This document shows, piece by piece, positions 17,260 through 25,861 of a stretch of DNA of 64,000 nt. The stretch lies in NCBI GenBank assembly GCA_964630265.1, contig CAZVRW010000003.1:1-64000 (forward strand), read 5' to 3'. A program made the position numbers and the translations under genes. Numbering within the stretch: the stretch's first letter is position 1; each line of letters begins with the position of its first letter. The notes under the pieces are model-generated. The model was not told the DNA's origin. It made no database searches and worked only from the letters and a program-made list of their open reading frames with translations. The stretch is from CAZBWP01 sp964630265. Lineage in GTDB: Bacteria; Pseudomonadota; Alphaproteobacteria; Rhodospirillales; Defluviicoccaceae.

Positions 17260-18312
17260 CACTTGCCGCCCGGCGACGGCGCTGACCGGCGCCAGAACCA
17301 AACCTTTGTCGCCGAGCGACTCGAACCATGCGACCAAGCGATCGATGGTCACCGGATAGGGGCGCGCCAGTCCGACGGCAATCGCCCGCTGTTTCGCCGT
17401 CGCTTCCAGCGCCGAGAGCGCTGCGTCGATCACCTCCCGGCTCGGGCTCTCGTCGATCCACAGATCCACAAAAGCGACCGGCAGGCCCGTCTCGCTGGTC
17501 GCGCGGCCGACGAGATCGCCGCCGCCCCGCACACCGTCGACATAGAGCAGGCCGCGCCGTTCCAACTGCGCCACCAACAGGTCCATCGCCCGCGCATCCG
17601 ACTGGAAGCGGTCGCCGATCAGGTTGGCAACACCGACGTAGCCGGAAAACCGGCCGAGGTTCCAGGCAAGGCGGTCCAGATTCTCGGCATCGCGCAACGA
17701 TGTCAGCAAGGCACGCGGCCCGGGATCGACGAAGGGAAAGGCCTCGACGTCGAGCGGCAGGGCGAGCAGGGCTTCGTGCCCCGCATCACGCCCCCGCTGC
17801 GTCCAGCGCGGCAGATCATCGGCGTACGGGCTGAACACCAGTGTCACGTCCGAAGGCAGCCGCCGGATCGCCGCTTCGGTCTTCGCTTCGTCCAGACCGA
17901 GATCGGCGACCAGGATGACGATCCGGGACCGGTCGTCCCGCCCATCGAACGGCCGCGCATAGAACGCTCGCGCCGTCGTGCCGTCCGGGGCGATGCGCGG
18001 GACCGGGCCGTACGGACCGTCCTCGAGGAGCGCCGGCGCGTTCGCCGCGGCGGGCGCCTCGGCGAGGCCGATCGCGGCCGTCGGATGCTCACCCGATGGG
18101 GGCGACTGCGGATCTGCGTCGGCGGCGCCCGGCAGATCCAGGACGACCGTCGGACCATCCGCGCCGCCACGCAGCTGCATCATCACCACCGCCACGCCGG
18201 CGACGACGGCAACGGCCAGGAACGTCATGGCGACGCGCCGAACGGTCGCGGTCACCCGTCCCGACTTGCGTCGCGAGCGACCAGACCGCGCTGCCTGACG
18301 ACCGCTGGCCAC
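17251..18312 (-). CDS. Divergent polysaccharide deacetylase family protein
   Basis: 353 aa. A basic N-terminus (RSGRSRRKSGR) and one membrane segment (about residues 28-46) anchor it in the inner membrane; a Pro/Ala-rich linker follows. The periplasmic domain from about residue 125 (SRIVILVADLGLDEAKTEAA, LVFSPYADDLPRWTQRGRD, GHEALLALPLDVEAFPFVDP, YVGVANLIGDRF, AVGLARPYPVTIDRLVAW) fits the YibQ-type divergent deacetylase family. GTG start at 18312 with GGAGG upstream. Between ctpA and rppH; usually linked to envelope or peptidoglycan functions, but the reaction is uncertain. Confidence 0.87.
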   Translation of the reverse strand: MASGRQAARSGRSRRKSGRVTATVRRVAMTFLAVAVVAGVAVVMMQLRGGADGPTVVLDLPGAADADPQSPPSGEHPTAAIGLAEAPAAANAPALLEDGPYGPVPRIAPDGTTARAFYARPFDGRDDRSRIVILVADLGLDEAKTEAAIRRLPSDVTLVFSPYADDLPRWTQRGRDAGHEALLALPLDVEAFPFVDPGPRALLTSLRDAENLDRLAWNLGRFSGYVGVANLIGDRFQSDARAMDLLVAQLERRGLLYVDGVRGGGDLVGRATSETGLPVAFVDLWIDESPSREVIDAALSALEATAKQRAIAVGLARPYPVTIDRLVAWFESLGDKGLVLAPVSAVAGRQVRP

Positions 18313-18365
18313 TTGTCCGTCGTCCTCCGTGGTATTGCCGGCGTTCTATCCAACCGAGGCAGGGG

Positions 18366-19688
18366 CTACTGGACGGCGCCGGGGATTTTTTGGGCGTAGA
18401 GCGCGATGCCGCGGATCAGGTCCAGCGCCCGCAGGAGCTGATAGTCCTGGCGCTCGGCGGGGGCCTCAGCTTCTTCATCGGCGTCCGGCTCCGCATCGGC
18501 CTCCGGCGGGGCCACCGAATCCGCATCGCCCGCATCCTCGTCGCCATTGCGCAACGCCCGCCTGAGATCCGCCTCGCGACGCTCACGCGCCCGCGCTAGG
18601 GTCTCGATGCGCGCCGGCTCGACGGCGATGTCGGGCTCGATTCCCATGGCCTGGATCGACCGTCCCGACGGGGTGTAGTAGCGGGCGGTGGTCAACCGGA
18701 TGGCGCCATGCTGGTACATTGGCATGATGGTCTGCACCGACCCCTTGCCGAAGGACTTGGTGCCGAGCACCAGCGCCCGGCCATGATCCTGCAGCGCCCC
18801 GGCAACGATCTCCGACGCCGACGCCGAGCCGCTGTTGATCAGCACGACGACCGGGAGGCCCTCGGCGACGTCGCCGGCCTTGGCGTTGTAGCGCTGCGTC
18901 TCTTCGGCCCGCCGCGCCTTCGTCGACACGATCTCACCCTTGTCGAGGAACGAATCGGCGACGGCCACGGCCTGCGACAAGAGCCCGCCGGGATTGTTGC
19001 GGAGATCCAAAACGATCCCCTGGAGATTGCCGTCCGCCTGTTCTTTCAGGTCCTGAATCGCCTGCCGCAGGCCCTGGTCGGCCTGCTCGCTGAAGGAACT
19101 GATGCGCACGTAGCCCACATCCCCCTCCAGCCGCGAGCGCACCGCCTGGATCTTGATGACGGCACGGGTAATGGTCACGTCGAACGGCTCACGGCCCTCG
19201 CGACGCACCGTCAGCTGGATGCTCGTGCCGACCCGCCCCCGCATCTTCTCCACGGCTTCGGCCAGGGTCAGGCCCATCACCTGTTCGCCGTCCAAATGGG
19301 AAATCAGGTCGCCCGGCTCCAGGCCGGCGCGATATGCCGGCGTGTCGTCGATCGGCGAGACCACCTTGACGAGTCCGTTCTCCATGGTGACCTCGATGCC
19401 GAGGCCGCCGAATTCGCCGCGGGTCTGCACCTGCATTTCGCGATAGCTGTCGGCATTGAGGTAGCCGGAGTGCGGATCAAGGGACGACAGCATGCCGCTG
19501 ATCGCCGCCTCGATCAGTTCCTCGTCGGTCGTCTCTTCGACGTAATCGGCGCGCACCCGCTCGAAAACATCACCGAAAAGATTGAGCAGGCGGTAGGTCT
19601 CCGCGCTGCTGTCGCCCTCGTCGGCCCGGGGTGAGTTGACCAACGCCAAGACCAGGGCCGCACCGATCACAAACAGTCGAACGTTCAT
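18366..19688 (-). CDS. ctpA: C-terminal processing peptidase, S41 family
   Basis: 440-aa periplasmic serine protease. Order: signal peptide (first 22 residues), N-terminal helices (YVEETTDEELIEAAISGML), a PDZ domain (about 85-165, GLGIEVTMENGLVKVVSPID), then the S41 catalytic domain with Ser in INSGSASASEIVAGAL and Lys in LGTKSFGKGSVQT, the Ser/Lys dyad. An acidic tail ends the protein. In alphaproteobacteria CtpA-like proteases lie downstream of a LytM-type gene and trim envelope proteins or peptidoglycan hydrolases. 11 bases after the LytM gene. Confidence 0.94.
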   Translation of the reverse strand: MNVRLFVIGAALVLALVNSPRADEGDSSAETYRLLNLFGDVFERVRADYVEETTDEELIEAAISGMLSSLDPHSGYLNADSYREMQVQTRGEFGGLGIEVTMENGLVKVVSPIDDTPAYRAGLEPGDLISHLDGEQVMGLTLAEAVEKMRGRVGTSIQLTVRREGREPFDVTITRAVIKIQAVRSRLEGDVGYVRISSFSEQADQGLRQAIQDLKEQADGNLQGIVLDLRNNPGGLLSQAVAVADSFLDKGEIVSTKARRAEETQRYNAKAGDVAEGLPVVVLINSGSASASEIVAGALQDHGRALVLGTKSFGKGSVQTIMPMYQHGAIRLTTARYYTPSGRSIQAMGIEPDIAVEPARIETLARARERREADLRRALRNGDEDAGDADSVAPPEADAEPDADEEAEAPAERQDYQLLRALDLIRGIALYAQKIPGAVQ

Positions 19689-19699
19689 CCATCAACCTT

Positions 19700-20605
19700 T
19701 CAATTTGCCGACGCCAGCCACGGCAAGGGATCGATCGGCCGACCGCCGCGTCGCACCTCAAGGTAGACGCGCGGCGCGACCCCGTCCGCACCCGCTGCGG
19801 CGCCGATGGGATCGCCCGCGCGCACCAAATCTTCTATATGGGTGTCAATTCGTCCAAGGCCCGTCAGCAGGCTATGATAACCATCGGCGTGTTCGACGAT
19901 CAAGAGCAGGCCGTAGCCACGGAACGGACCGGCAAAAGCGATCCGTCCGGCTGCCGGGGCGCGCACCAGTTCTCCCGCCTGGGCCTGATAGGAAAGTCCG
20001 CGCCGGACGCCGCCGTCCGGCAAGCGGGCGCCGAAGCGCTCGACGAGCCGTCCACTCACCGGCGCCAACCGCCCACCATCCTCCACCGCATCCGGCGACG
20101 GCCTCGCTCGCGGCCGCGGCGGGAGAGCCGTCGGTGGCGGCAGCAGCAGCGCCGTCACCATCGCCGTTTCCGGCTTCGGCTGCAGGTGCAGGGCAGCGGA
20201 CACCGCCTCGGCGGACGAAACGCTCGTCGTCCCTGCCGAGGCGCTCATGCCATTCGTTGCCGCGAGCGTCGCCAGCACCCGCACGGTCCTGCGATAGGCG
20301 ATGGTCGCCTCGGGATCCGCCGCCGGCAGTGATGACGGCGACGCCGCGAGGAGTGCCCGGGCCAAGCGGGAGAGCCCGATCACCGGGTCCTGCGGTGCGT
20401 CCAGGGCGCAATCGGGCGCGGCCGGCCGCGTCGCACAGTCCGTGCCGGCGGCCGCCGGCACCGAGGCGAGGACCACCATGCAGAACAACCCGGTCCAAGC
20501 AAGCCTTCGTCCGACGGCGGGCGCGGCGCCTGAACGGCCCGAGTAACGGTTCGGAAATCTCGACGGTCGATGATGCCCCATCAATCGATCGGGTGTCGCG
20601 GGCAT
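19700..20605 (-). CDS. Degenerate LytM (M23) domain protein, EnvC-like amidase activator candidate
   Basis: 301 aa from the ATG at 20605; the ATG at 20581 is an alternative and neither has a clear ribosome site. A hydrophobic segment (LAWTGLFCMVVLASVPAAAG) suggests export. A proline-rich linker leads to a C-terminal LytM fold (VERFGARLPDGGVRRGLSY, VRAPAAGRIAFAGPFRGYG, LLLIVEHADGYHSLLTGLG, YLEVRRGGRPIDPLPWL). Where active M23 enzymes have HxGxD and HxHFE, this protein has RRGLSY and RVYLEV, so zinc ligands are lost, as in EnvC. No long coiled coil is visible. Position before ctpA matches the conserved envC-like locus. Confidence 0.82.
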   Translation of the reverse strand: MPATPDRLMGHHRPSRFPNRYSGRSGAAPAVGRRLAWTGLFCMVVLASVPAAAGTDCATRPAAPDCALDAPQDPVIGLSRLARALLAASPSSLPAADPEATIAYRRTVRVLATLAATNGMSASAGTTSVSSAEAVSAALHLQPKPETAMVTALLLPPPTALPPRPRARPSPDAVEDGGRLAPVSGRLVERFGARLPDGGVRRGLSYQAQAGELVRAPAAGRIAFAGPFRGYGLLLIVEHADGYHSLLTGLGRIDTHIEDLVRAGDPIGAAAGADGVAPRVYLEVRRGGRPIDPLPWLASAN

Positions 20606-20767
20606 CCGAAGGTTGCGGCGGTGGGGTGTCACTGATATCCCAGCGGTGCCGGACACTGGAAACGCTTCGTGTGACCGCTCGCGATGCGTCGGCCACGGTC
20701 GCCGGTGCTGGCCTCGCCGGGCGTCCTGCGGTGTGAACGCCGCGTTTCCGCAGAGGCAAGAAGGCGC

Positions 20768-22183
20768 ATGCGCAACGCACTCGTCATGGCCATCATCGGC
20801 ATTCTGGTGCCGATTATCATCGTCAAGCCGCACGTCGGGATCTATGCGTGGTCCTGGCTTAGCTACATGAATCCGCATCGGCTTGCCTATGGTAACGTCT
20901 TCGTTGCCAATTTCGCGATGGTCATTGGCGTGGTCACGATCGTCGCCTATGTCCTGTCCCGCGAACCGAAGCGCTATCCGCTCAACACCATCACCATCAC
21001 GCTCTTTATCTGGCATATCTGGGTAAGCATCACAACGGTTTTTGCGATTAACGAGCAGCTCGCCTTTGATTACTGGCTTGCTGTTTCGAAAATGCTGTTG
21101 ATGACGTACTTGACCGTGGCGATGATCAACACGCGAAAGCGTCTGGAGATCCTTGCCTGGGTCATCGCGCTGTCGGTCGGTTTCTATGGTATCAAGGGTG
21201 GGATCTGGGTGGTTGCCAGTGGCGGCCAATATCCGCTGACCGGTCCGCCAAGATCCATGATCGAAGACAACAACTCGTTGGCGCTCGCGCTCAGCATGAT
21301 CGTGCCGCTTTTCGGCTATTTCTTCTTGCAGCTGAAGGGCTTTTGGGCGCGAAGCGCCGTCCTGTTCTGCATCGGAACCTGCATGATCTCAATTGCCGGG
21401 ACGTATGCGCGGGGCGTTTACCTTGGTGTTGGCGCCATGATTTTCTTATTGTGGCTGCGCTCCAAGTACCGCTTGTTGACCGGATCCGCTGTCGCCGTAG
21501 CCATCGTTGGCGTTTTTATGATCACTTCGCCCAGGGTTGTCGACGAATTGAACAGCATCAATCAATACGAAGAGGACCATTCGTCGATTTCCCGGCTCAT
21601 CATGTGGCGCTTCGGTTGGACCCTGGCGCTGGATCGCCCGGTGACTGGCGGCGGTTTCCAAGTCTACACGTACGAGCCGGTTTACCCAAAATATGGATTG
21701 TCGATTTGCACCTGGGATGAACGCGTAACCGGCAAGGATTGTGTCGTGGGTTTCGGGCGTTCGTCCCACAGCAACTACTTCCAGGTCCTTGGAGAACATG
21801 GCTTCGTCGGCCTCGCCATCTTCGGCGTGCTAGGTCTATCGGCCTTCTTCTGGACGGTCCCGATCGTTCGGTTATCGAAGACGCGGGAGGATCTGGCATG
21901 GGCCGGCAACATGGCACGAATGCTGCAACTCTCCATCATCGGCTACGCCATCGGCGGCCTGTTCTACAACATGGCGTTTTTCAATCTGTACTATCACATC
22001 GTCGTGATGATGATGATGACGCGCGTCGTCGTCGAAGAGGAAGCGCAGCAGGTCAAGAGCGTCGCGGCCGCGGGCGATGATCCGGGCCTCTCCCCCCTGC
22101 CCTCGCCGCAGCCACCGCCGCACGGGCCACCGCCCGGTTCCCCCCACGCGCCGCCGACCCCTGTTGCCCGCCAGCATTTCTGA
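20768..22183 (+). CDS. O-glycosylation ligase, exosortase A-associated type (DUF5935/Wzy-like)
   Basis: 471-aa polytopic inner-membrane protein with 10-12 hydrophobic segments. WSWLSYMNPHRLAYGNVFVA near residue 28 is typical of the exosortase-A-associated O-glycosylation ligase family (TIGR03097, DUF5935 N-domain). The C-half has the O-antigen ligase/Wzy_C pattern: TYARGVYLGVGAMIFLLW and the periplasmic GFGRSSHSNYFQVLGEHGFV. It ends in a Pro/Gly-rich tail. ATG at 20768 with AAGAAGG upstream; the longer frame upstream lacks membrane character. Divergent from the LytM gene. Probably joins a lipid-linked glycan to an acceptor or polymerises it. Confidence 0.85.
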   Translation: MRNALVMAIIGILVPIIIVKPHVGIYAWSWLSYMNPHRLAYGNVFVANFAMVIGVVTIVAYVLSREPKRYPLNTITITLFIWHIWVSITTVFAINEQLAFDYWLAVSKMLLMTYLTVAMINTRKRLEILAWVIALSVGFYGIKGGIWVVASGGQYPLTGPPRSMIEDNNSLALALSMIVPLFGYFFLQLKGFWARSAVLFCIGTCMISIAGTYARGVYLGVGAMIFLLWLRSKYRLLTGSAVAVAIVGVFMITSPRVVDELNSINQYEEDHSSISRLIMWRFGWTLALDRPVTGGGFQVYTYEPVYPKYGLSICTWDERVTGKDCVVGFGRSSHSNYFQVLGEHGFVGLAIFGVLGLSAFFWTVPIVRLSKTREDLAWAGNMARMLQLSIIGYAIGGLFYNMAFFNLYYHIVVMMMMTRVVVEEEAQQVKSVAAAGDDPGLSPLPSPQPPPHGPPPGSPHAPPTPVARQHF

Positions 22184-22300
22184 CGCTCTCCGGCGGCGCG
22201 CCGCGCCGTCCTGGCGACAGCGGTCCCGCTACTGCCACCACTGCCGCCCCACCTCCCGGGCGACGACGCCTCTCAGACCATCACCGAGGATCAGCCGAAC

Positions 22301-23026
22301 ATGCCGGATCTCGCCCCATCGGTCGCCACGCAACGCGAACGCTTTTTCGGCAAGCATCCGCATCCCTACGTCCTCTTTGAACAGGCGGTCGAGCGGCATC
22401 TCGGCAACGACAGCACCATCGTCGATATCGGTTGCGGTCGCGGCGCACCCGTCCTCCGGAAGTTCACCGGACGGGCCGCGCGCCTGGTCGGCGTCGACCT
22501 CGTCCCCTTCACCGAGATCATCGAGGGCATCGAACTTCACAACGGTGACATCGCCGCCATGCCTTTCCTCACCTCGGACAGCGTCGATCTGGTGTGCTGC
22601 CGCAGCGTCATGGAGCACGTCACCGACCCCGATCGCGCCTACGCCGAGATCAGCCGCGCGCTCAAGCCGGGCGGGCATTTCATCTTCCTGACCGCGAACG
22701 TCTACGACTACGCCTCGCTGGCGGCGATGCTCATTCCCAACCGCTTCCATGCGCGGATTGTCCGCCTCACCGAGGGGCGCGCCGAGGAAGACACTTTCCC
22801 CACCGCCTACAAGTGCAACAGCAGGCGCAAGATCCGCCAACTCTGCGAGCGCCACGGCTTCGCCATCACCGACTTCAGCTATCTCGGCCAGTATCCGAAC
22901 TATTTTTCGTTCAACCGCGTCCTGCATTACGCCGCCAGCCTCTACGAGGTCGGGCTGCGCAACGTGCCGGCGCTGCACTTCCTGCGCGGCTGGATCCTCG
23001 CGGAGCTGGTCAAGCGCCCCGGCTGA
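22301..23026 (+). CDS. Class I SAM-dependent methyltransferase
   Basis: 241 aa. The SAM motif I IVDIGCGRGAP (about residues 47-57), acidic GVDLVPF, then DSVDLVCCRSVMEHVTDPDR and LKPGGHFIFLTANVYDYASL form a canonical Methyltransf_11/25 domain (about 45-150). The C-terminal third is basic and aromatic. GAGGA precedes the ATG at 22301. Downstream of the O-glycosylation ligase, so a sugar or lipid-linked glycan substrate is plausible but unproven. Confidence 0.88.
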   Translation: MPDLAPSVATQRERFFGKHPHPYVLFEQAVERHLGNDSTIVDIGCGRGAPVLRKFTGRAARLVGVDLVPFTEIIEGIELHNGDIAAMPFLTSDSVDLVCCRSVMEHVTDPDRAYAEISRALKPGGHFIFLTANVYDYASLAAMLIPNRFHARIVRLTEGRAEEDTFPTAYKCNSRRKIRQLCERHGFAITDFSYLGQYPNYFSFNRVLHYAASLYEVGLRNVPALHFLRGWILAELVKRPG

Positions 23027-23058
23027 CCGGCCCGGTGCCGCCGCCGGGCGGTGCGCGC

Positions 23059-23092
23059 AAAAAAAGACCCGGGCCGAAGATCGACCCGGGTC
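23059..23092 (-). terminator. Rho-independent terminator in minus orientation
   Basis: GACCCGGG (23066-23073) pairs with CCCGGGTC (23085-23092) around an 11-base loop. The seven A's at 23059-23065 become a T-run after the stem on the minus strand. It would end transcription coming from the flagellin side, although no minus-strand gene is seen upstream of it; on the plus strand it follows the methyltransferase gene. Confidence 0.6.
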
Positions 23093-23306
23093 AAGCGGCC
23101 CGCGCGTCCCGTGGGGGAGAGGAGCGTGGACGACGGGCACTGGGGAAACGCTGCGGCCGCGCCCATCCGGGCCTCGACACGCCCGCCCATTTACGCGCGA
23201 AAGCCTGAAGATCCGGTAAAGACGACAACATTTTGGTTGCCATGACCCGGCACATGCATGCCGACGCGGATCGGGTCACCGCGAAGGCGCAGGCATGCCA
23301 CCGGGC

Positions 23307-23409
23307 GTCATCGCGAGCGCAGCGTGGCGATCCAGGGAAGCAGCGCCGGATGATCAGGCATGGGGGCGCCGGCCCTGGATCGCCACGTCGCTGCGCGCCT
23401 CGCGATGAC
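23307..23409. repeat. Large imperfect palindrome (dispersed-repeat-like)
   Basis: The left arm 23307-23337 (GTCATCGCGAGCGCAGCG... ending CCAGGG) pairs with the right arm 23373-23409 (CCCTGGATCGCC... ending CTCGCGATGAC) with small insertions. The GTCATCGCGAGC...GATCCAGG form is like the intergenic palindromic elements spread through many alphaproteobacterial genomes. Only one copy is in this window. Confidence 0.7.
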
Positions 23410-23557
23410 AACGCGGTATCCTTCTCGGGAGACCGCGATGTTCCATGCATCGTGCCGCGGCAGTCACGGCGGAATGTTTACATTGCGTTAACCGTATCCG
23501 ATAAAATTGCTTGCAAATATCCATCGAAAAAATTCTTCAATATGCCCTCTATGATTG

Positions 23558-23586
23558 TTGACATTGCCGGTTGATACTCGTATTAG
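23558..23586 (+). promoter_or_regulatory. Candidate sigma70-type promoter for flagellin
   Basis: TTGACA at 23558-23563, 17 bases, then TATTAG at 23581-23586 (4 of 6 to the -10 consensus). It lies in the AT-rich stretch before the flagellin gene. No convincing sigma54 or sigma28 site was found here. Inferred by eye only. Confidence 0.45.
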
Positions 23587-23595
23587 TAGCGGCCG

Positions 23596-23650
23596 TGCGG
23601 TGGGAGGATTTCCGCCGTCGTGCATCAATCCTAGGACAGGAGCCTATCCA
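23596..23650 (+). repeat. 55-bp sequence repeated across the assembly gap (left copy)
   Basis: These 55 bases, ending just before where a flagellin ATG would start, are identical to 23751-23805. The left contig ends with them exactly at the N-run and the right contig begins with them, so this is most simply an unmerged contig overlap, not a biological repeat. Confidence 0.9.
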
Positions 23651-23750
23651 NNNNNNNNNNNNNNNNNNNNNNNNNNNNNNNNNNNNNNNNNNNNNNNNNN
23701 NNNNNNNNNNNNNNNNNNNNNNNNNNNNNNNNNNNNNNNNNNNNNNNNNN
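23651..23750. other. Assembly gap (100 N)
   Basis: Exactly 100 N, the usual placeholder for a gap of unknown size. The flanking 55-bp identity suggests the true gap may be negative, or that one or more flagellin copies are missing. Confidence 0.97.
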
Positions 23751-23804
23751 TGCGGTGGGAGGATTTCCGCCGTCGTGCATCAATCCTAGGACAGGAGCCT
23801 ATCC

Positions 23805-25442
23805 ATGGCCAACGATGTCGCCATTACGTCCGCCCTGCGGTCGAACCTTCTCTCCCTGCAGAACACCCAGTCGCTGATGGACAAGTCGCAGCTGGTCCTT
23901 TCGACCGGCCGCAAGGTCAACAGCGCGCTGGACGGCGCCCAGGCGTTCTTCACCGCCAAAAGTCTGAACGACCGCGCCGGCGACCTGAGCCGCCTGCTCG
24001 ACGGCCTGGGCCAGAGCATCTCCACCATCCAGTCGGCCGATCAGGCGGTTTCCGCGCTGGTCAAGCTGGTCGACCAGGCCGACGCGCTCGCCAACCAGGC
24101 GCGCGACAAGATCTCCACCGCCGCCGCCCAGGCCACCGCCGCCGGCGACGTCGACATCGGCCGCCTCTCCGACCTCTCGGGCCTCGGCGGTGTCGACGAC
24201 GGTGACCAGATCGTTTTCGAGACTAAGGATGCGACCGACGAGGTTACCATCGACACGTCGAAGAGCGCCGATACCTTGATCGCCGGGATCAACGACAGCG
24301 ATTTGCAGGGTTTCGTGGAGGCGAGCTTAACGGCCGGTGGACAGCTTCAGGTCGCGTCGCTGAAAGAAGGCTCGTACTTGCGTATCGAGGGCGGTGCGAC
24401 GGCGCTGAGCCAGGGCGGCTTTGCGTCGCTCGGTTTGGGCGAATTCGTCGCTGCCGAGGGCGACGGGACGGCCGCGACGTTGGATCGCGTCGGTGGCACC
24501 GTCGTCGCCGGCAACACGCTCACCTCCGAGGCCGCCGCGGACGGGACGGTCGCCAGCGACACCCTCGTTGATGCCGGTTTTACCACGGGTTTTGCCGCTG
24601 CGGGCGCGGACGAAGTGAACTTCAAGCTTACGGTTGACGGAGTGGTCGGATCGGACATCAAAATCGACTCCGAAACGACAATTCAGGGGCTTGTTGACGG
24701 TATCAACAACGACACGAAGCTCGAAGGCAAGGTCACCGCCTCGTTCGATCAGGATACCGGCCAGATCTCGTTGAAGACCAATGGCGACGTCAGCAATATC
24801 GTCATTTCCAACACGGCAACTGCAGCCGTCGACGGCGCCGATAATACCATCAGCTTCGGTTTCGGCGCTGGTCGCTCTGACGTCGCCGCCGGACAGCTCG
24901 ACGCCGACGGCGAAATTGCCAGCGAGTCCATCATCTTCAGCGGTGGCACCGCCGATGTGACGCAGTTGCAGAACGACTACAACGAACTCCGCAACCAGAT
25001 CGACGGTCTGGTCACGGATGCCTCCTATCGCGGCGTCAACCTGCTCAAGAGCGGCACGCTGACGACGACGTTCAACGAGGACCGCTCCAACACGCTGGTC
25101 ACCGAGGGCGTCGACTTCACCGCCTCCGGCCTCGGCATCTCCAAGGCCAGCTTCACCAACGAGGCGTCGGTCGACAGCTCCATCAGCCAGCTGCGCAACG
25201 CCAAGACGTCCGCCCGCGCGTTCGGCGAGTCCATCGCCAACGACCTGGCGATCATCCAGACCCGCGAGGACTTCACCAAGTCGACCATCAACACCCTGGA
25301 GACCGGCGCCGACAAGCTGACGCTGGCCGACCAGAACGAGGAAGGCGCCCGCATGCTGGCTCTGCAGACCCGTCAGCAGATCGGCTTCGTCTCCCTGTCG
25401 CTGGCCTCCCAGGCCTCCCAGGGGATCCTCCGGCTCTTCTAA
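23805..25442 (+). CDS. fliC: Flagellin
   Basis: 545-aa filament subunit exported by the flagellar type III system; no signal peptide. The conserved N-terminal D0/D1 (SALRSNLLSLQNTQSLM, then LSTGRKVNSALDGAQAFF) and C-terminal D1/D0 (MLALQTRQQIGFVSLSLASQ ending ASQGILRLF) flank a long variable middle (about residues 130-400) rich in Thr, Asp and Gly. It is longer than the common 270-400 aa alphaproteobacterial flagellins. AGGAG precedes the ATG at 23805. It is followed by a terminator and then, past a gap, by flbT and flaF, the usual alphaproteobacterial order. Confidence 0.96.
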   Translation: MANDVAITSALRSNLLSLQNTQSLMDKSQLVLSTGRKVNSALDGAQAFFTAKSLNDRAGDLSRLLDGLGQSISTIQSADQAVSALVKLVDQADALANQARDKISTAAAQATAAGDVDIGRLSDLSGLGGVDDGDQIVFETKDATDEVTIDTSKSADTLIAGINDSDLQGFVEASLTAGGQLQVASLKEGSYLRIEGGATALSQGGFASLGLGEFVAAEGDGTAATLDRVGGTVVAGNTLTSEAAADGTVASDTLVDAGFTTGFAAAGADEVNFKLTVDGVVGSDIKIDSETTIQGLVDGINNDTKLEGKVTASFDQDTGQISLKTNGDVSNIVISNTATAAVDGADNTISFGFGAGRSDVAAGQLDADGEIASESIIFSGGTADVTQLQNDYNELRNQIDGLVTDASYRGVNLLKSGTLTTTFNEDRSNTLVTEGVDFTASGLGISKASFTNEASVDSSISQLRNAKTSARAFGESIANDLAIIQTREDFTKSTINTLETGADKLTLADQNEEGARMLALQTRQQIGFVSLSLASQASQGILRLF

Positions 25443-25467
25443 GCCGCGCGACCACGTACATGAGCAC

Positions 25468-25504
25468 AGCCGGCGGCGCCCCGCGCGTCGCCGGCTCTTT
25501 TGTT
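25468..25504 (+). terminator. Rho-independent terminator after flagellin
   Basis: AGCCGGCG (25468-25475) pairs with CGCCGGCT (25489-25496) around a 13-base loop and is followed by CTTTTGTT. It lies 26 bases after the flagellin stop, separating flagellin from flbT-flaF. Confidence 0.85.
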
Positions 25505-25507
25505 GGC

Positions 25508-25607
25508 NNNNNNNNNNNNNNNNNNNNNNNNNNNNNNNNNNNNNNNNNNNNNNNNNNNNNNNNNNNNNNNNNNNNNNNNNNNNNNNNNNNNNNNNNNNNN
25601 NNNNNNN
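25508..25607. other. Assembly gap (100 N)
   Basis: Second run of exactly 100 N. No sequence is shared between its two sides. It removes the 5' end of flbT, so the real distance between flagellin and flbT is unknown. Confidence 0.97.
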
Positions 25608-25609
25608 TC

Positions 25610-25861
25610 CGCCCCGCCGACGCCGACACGCCGTGCAAGCAACTCTATGTGCTGATCCAGTTGATGTACGTCGGCCGCGATCCGCGCCGCCTGCAGGGCG
25701 ACTATTTCGCCCTCGCCGGCGCCATCCAGGACGCGGCGCCCAGCACCACGCCAACAATTCTCGCGATTAACGAATACATAATCGGCGGTCTGTACTTTAA
25801 GGCCCTGAAGGAAGCCAAGCGGCTGATCAAGTACGAAGAGGAGCTCACCGCCAATGCCTGA
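25610..25861 (+). CDS. flbT: Flagellar biosynthesis repressor FlbT, 5' end lost in gap
   Basis: The 83 C-terminal residues of FlbT, which in Caulobacter binds flagellin mRNA and lowers its translation and stability. Recognised by DTPCKQLYVLIQLMYV, ILAINEYIIGGLYFKALKEA and KRLIKYEEE, matching the C-terminal two thirds of the family. About 50-60 N-terminal residues lie in the gap. Its end overlaps the flaF start by 8 bases. A second, complete flbT lies on the minus strand at 26887-27402. Confidence 0.85.
   Translation, partial: RPADADTPCKQLYVLIQLMYVGRDPRRLQGDYFALAGAIQDAAPSTTPTILAINEYIIGGLYFKALKEAKRLIKYEEELTANA

Larger units (their letters stand above)
23027..23804. other. Long intergenic region upstream of flagellin, with assembly gap
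   Basis: About 780 bases with no gene. It holds a minus-oriented hairpin/T-run (23059-23092), a 103-bp imperfect palindrome (23307-23409), an AT-rich stretch with a candidate promoter (23558-23586), a 55-bp sequence present twice on either side of the gap, and 100 N. The AT-rich part from about 23460 is the likely flagellin regulatory region. Confidence 0.7.

Noticed and set aside
23596..23805. Biological tandem duplication of the flagellin leader
   Set aside because: Copies sit exactly at the two contig ends beside a 100-N run and are identical over 55 bases, which is better explained by assembly overlap.
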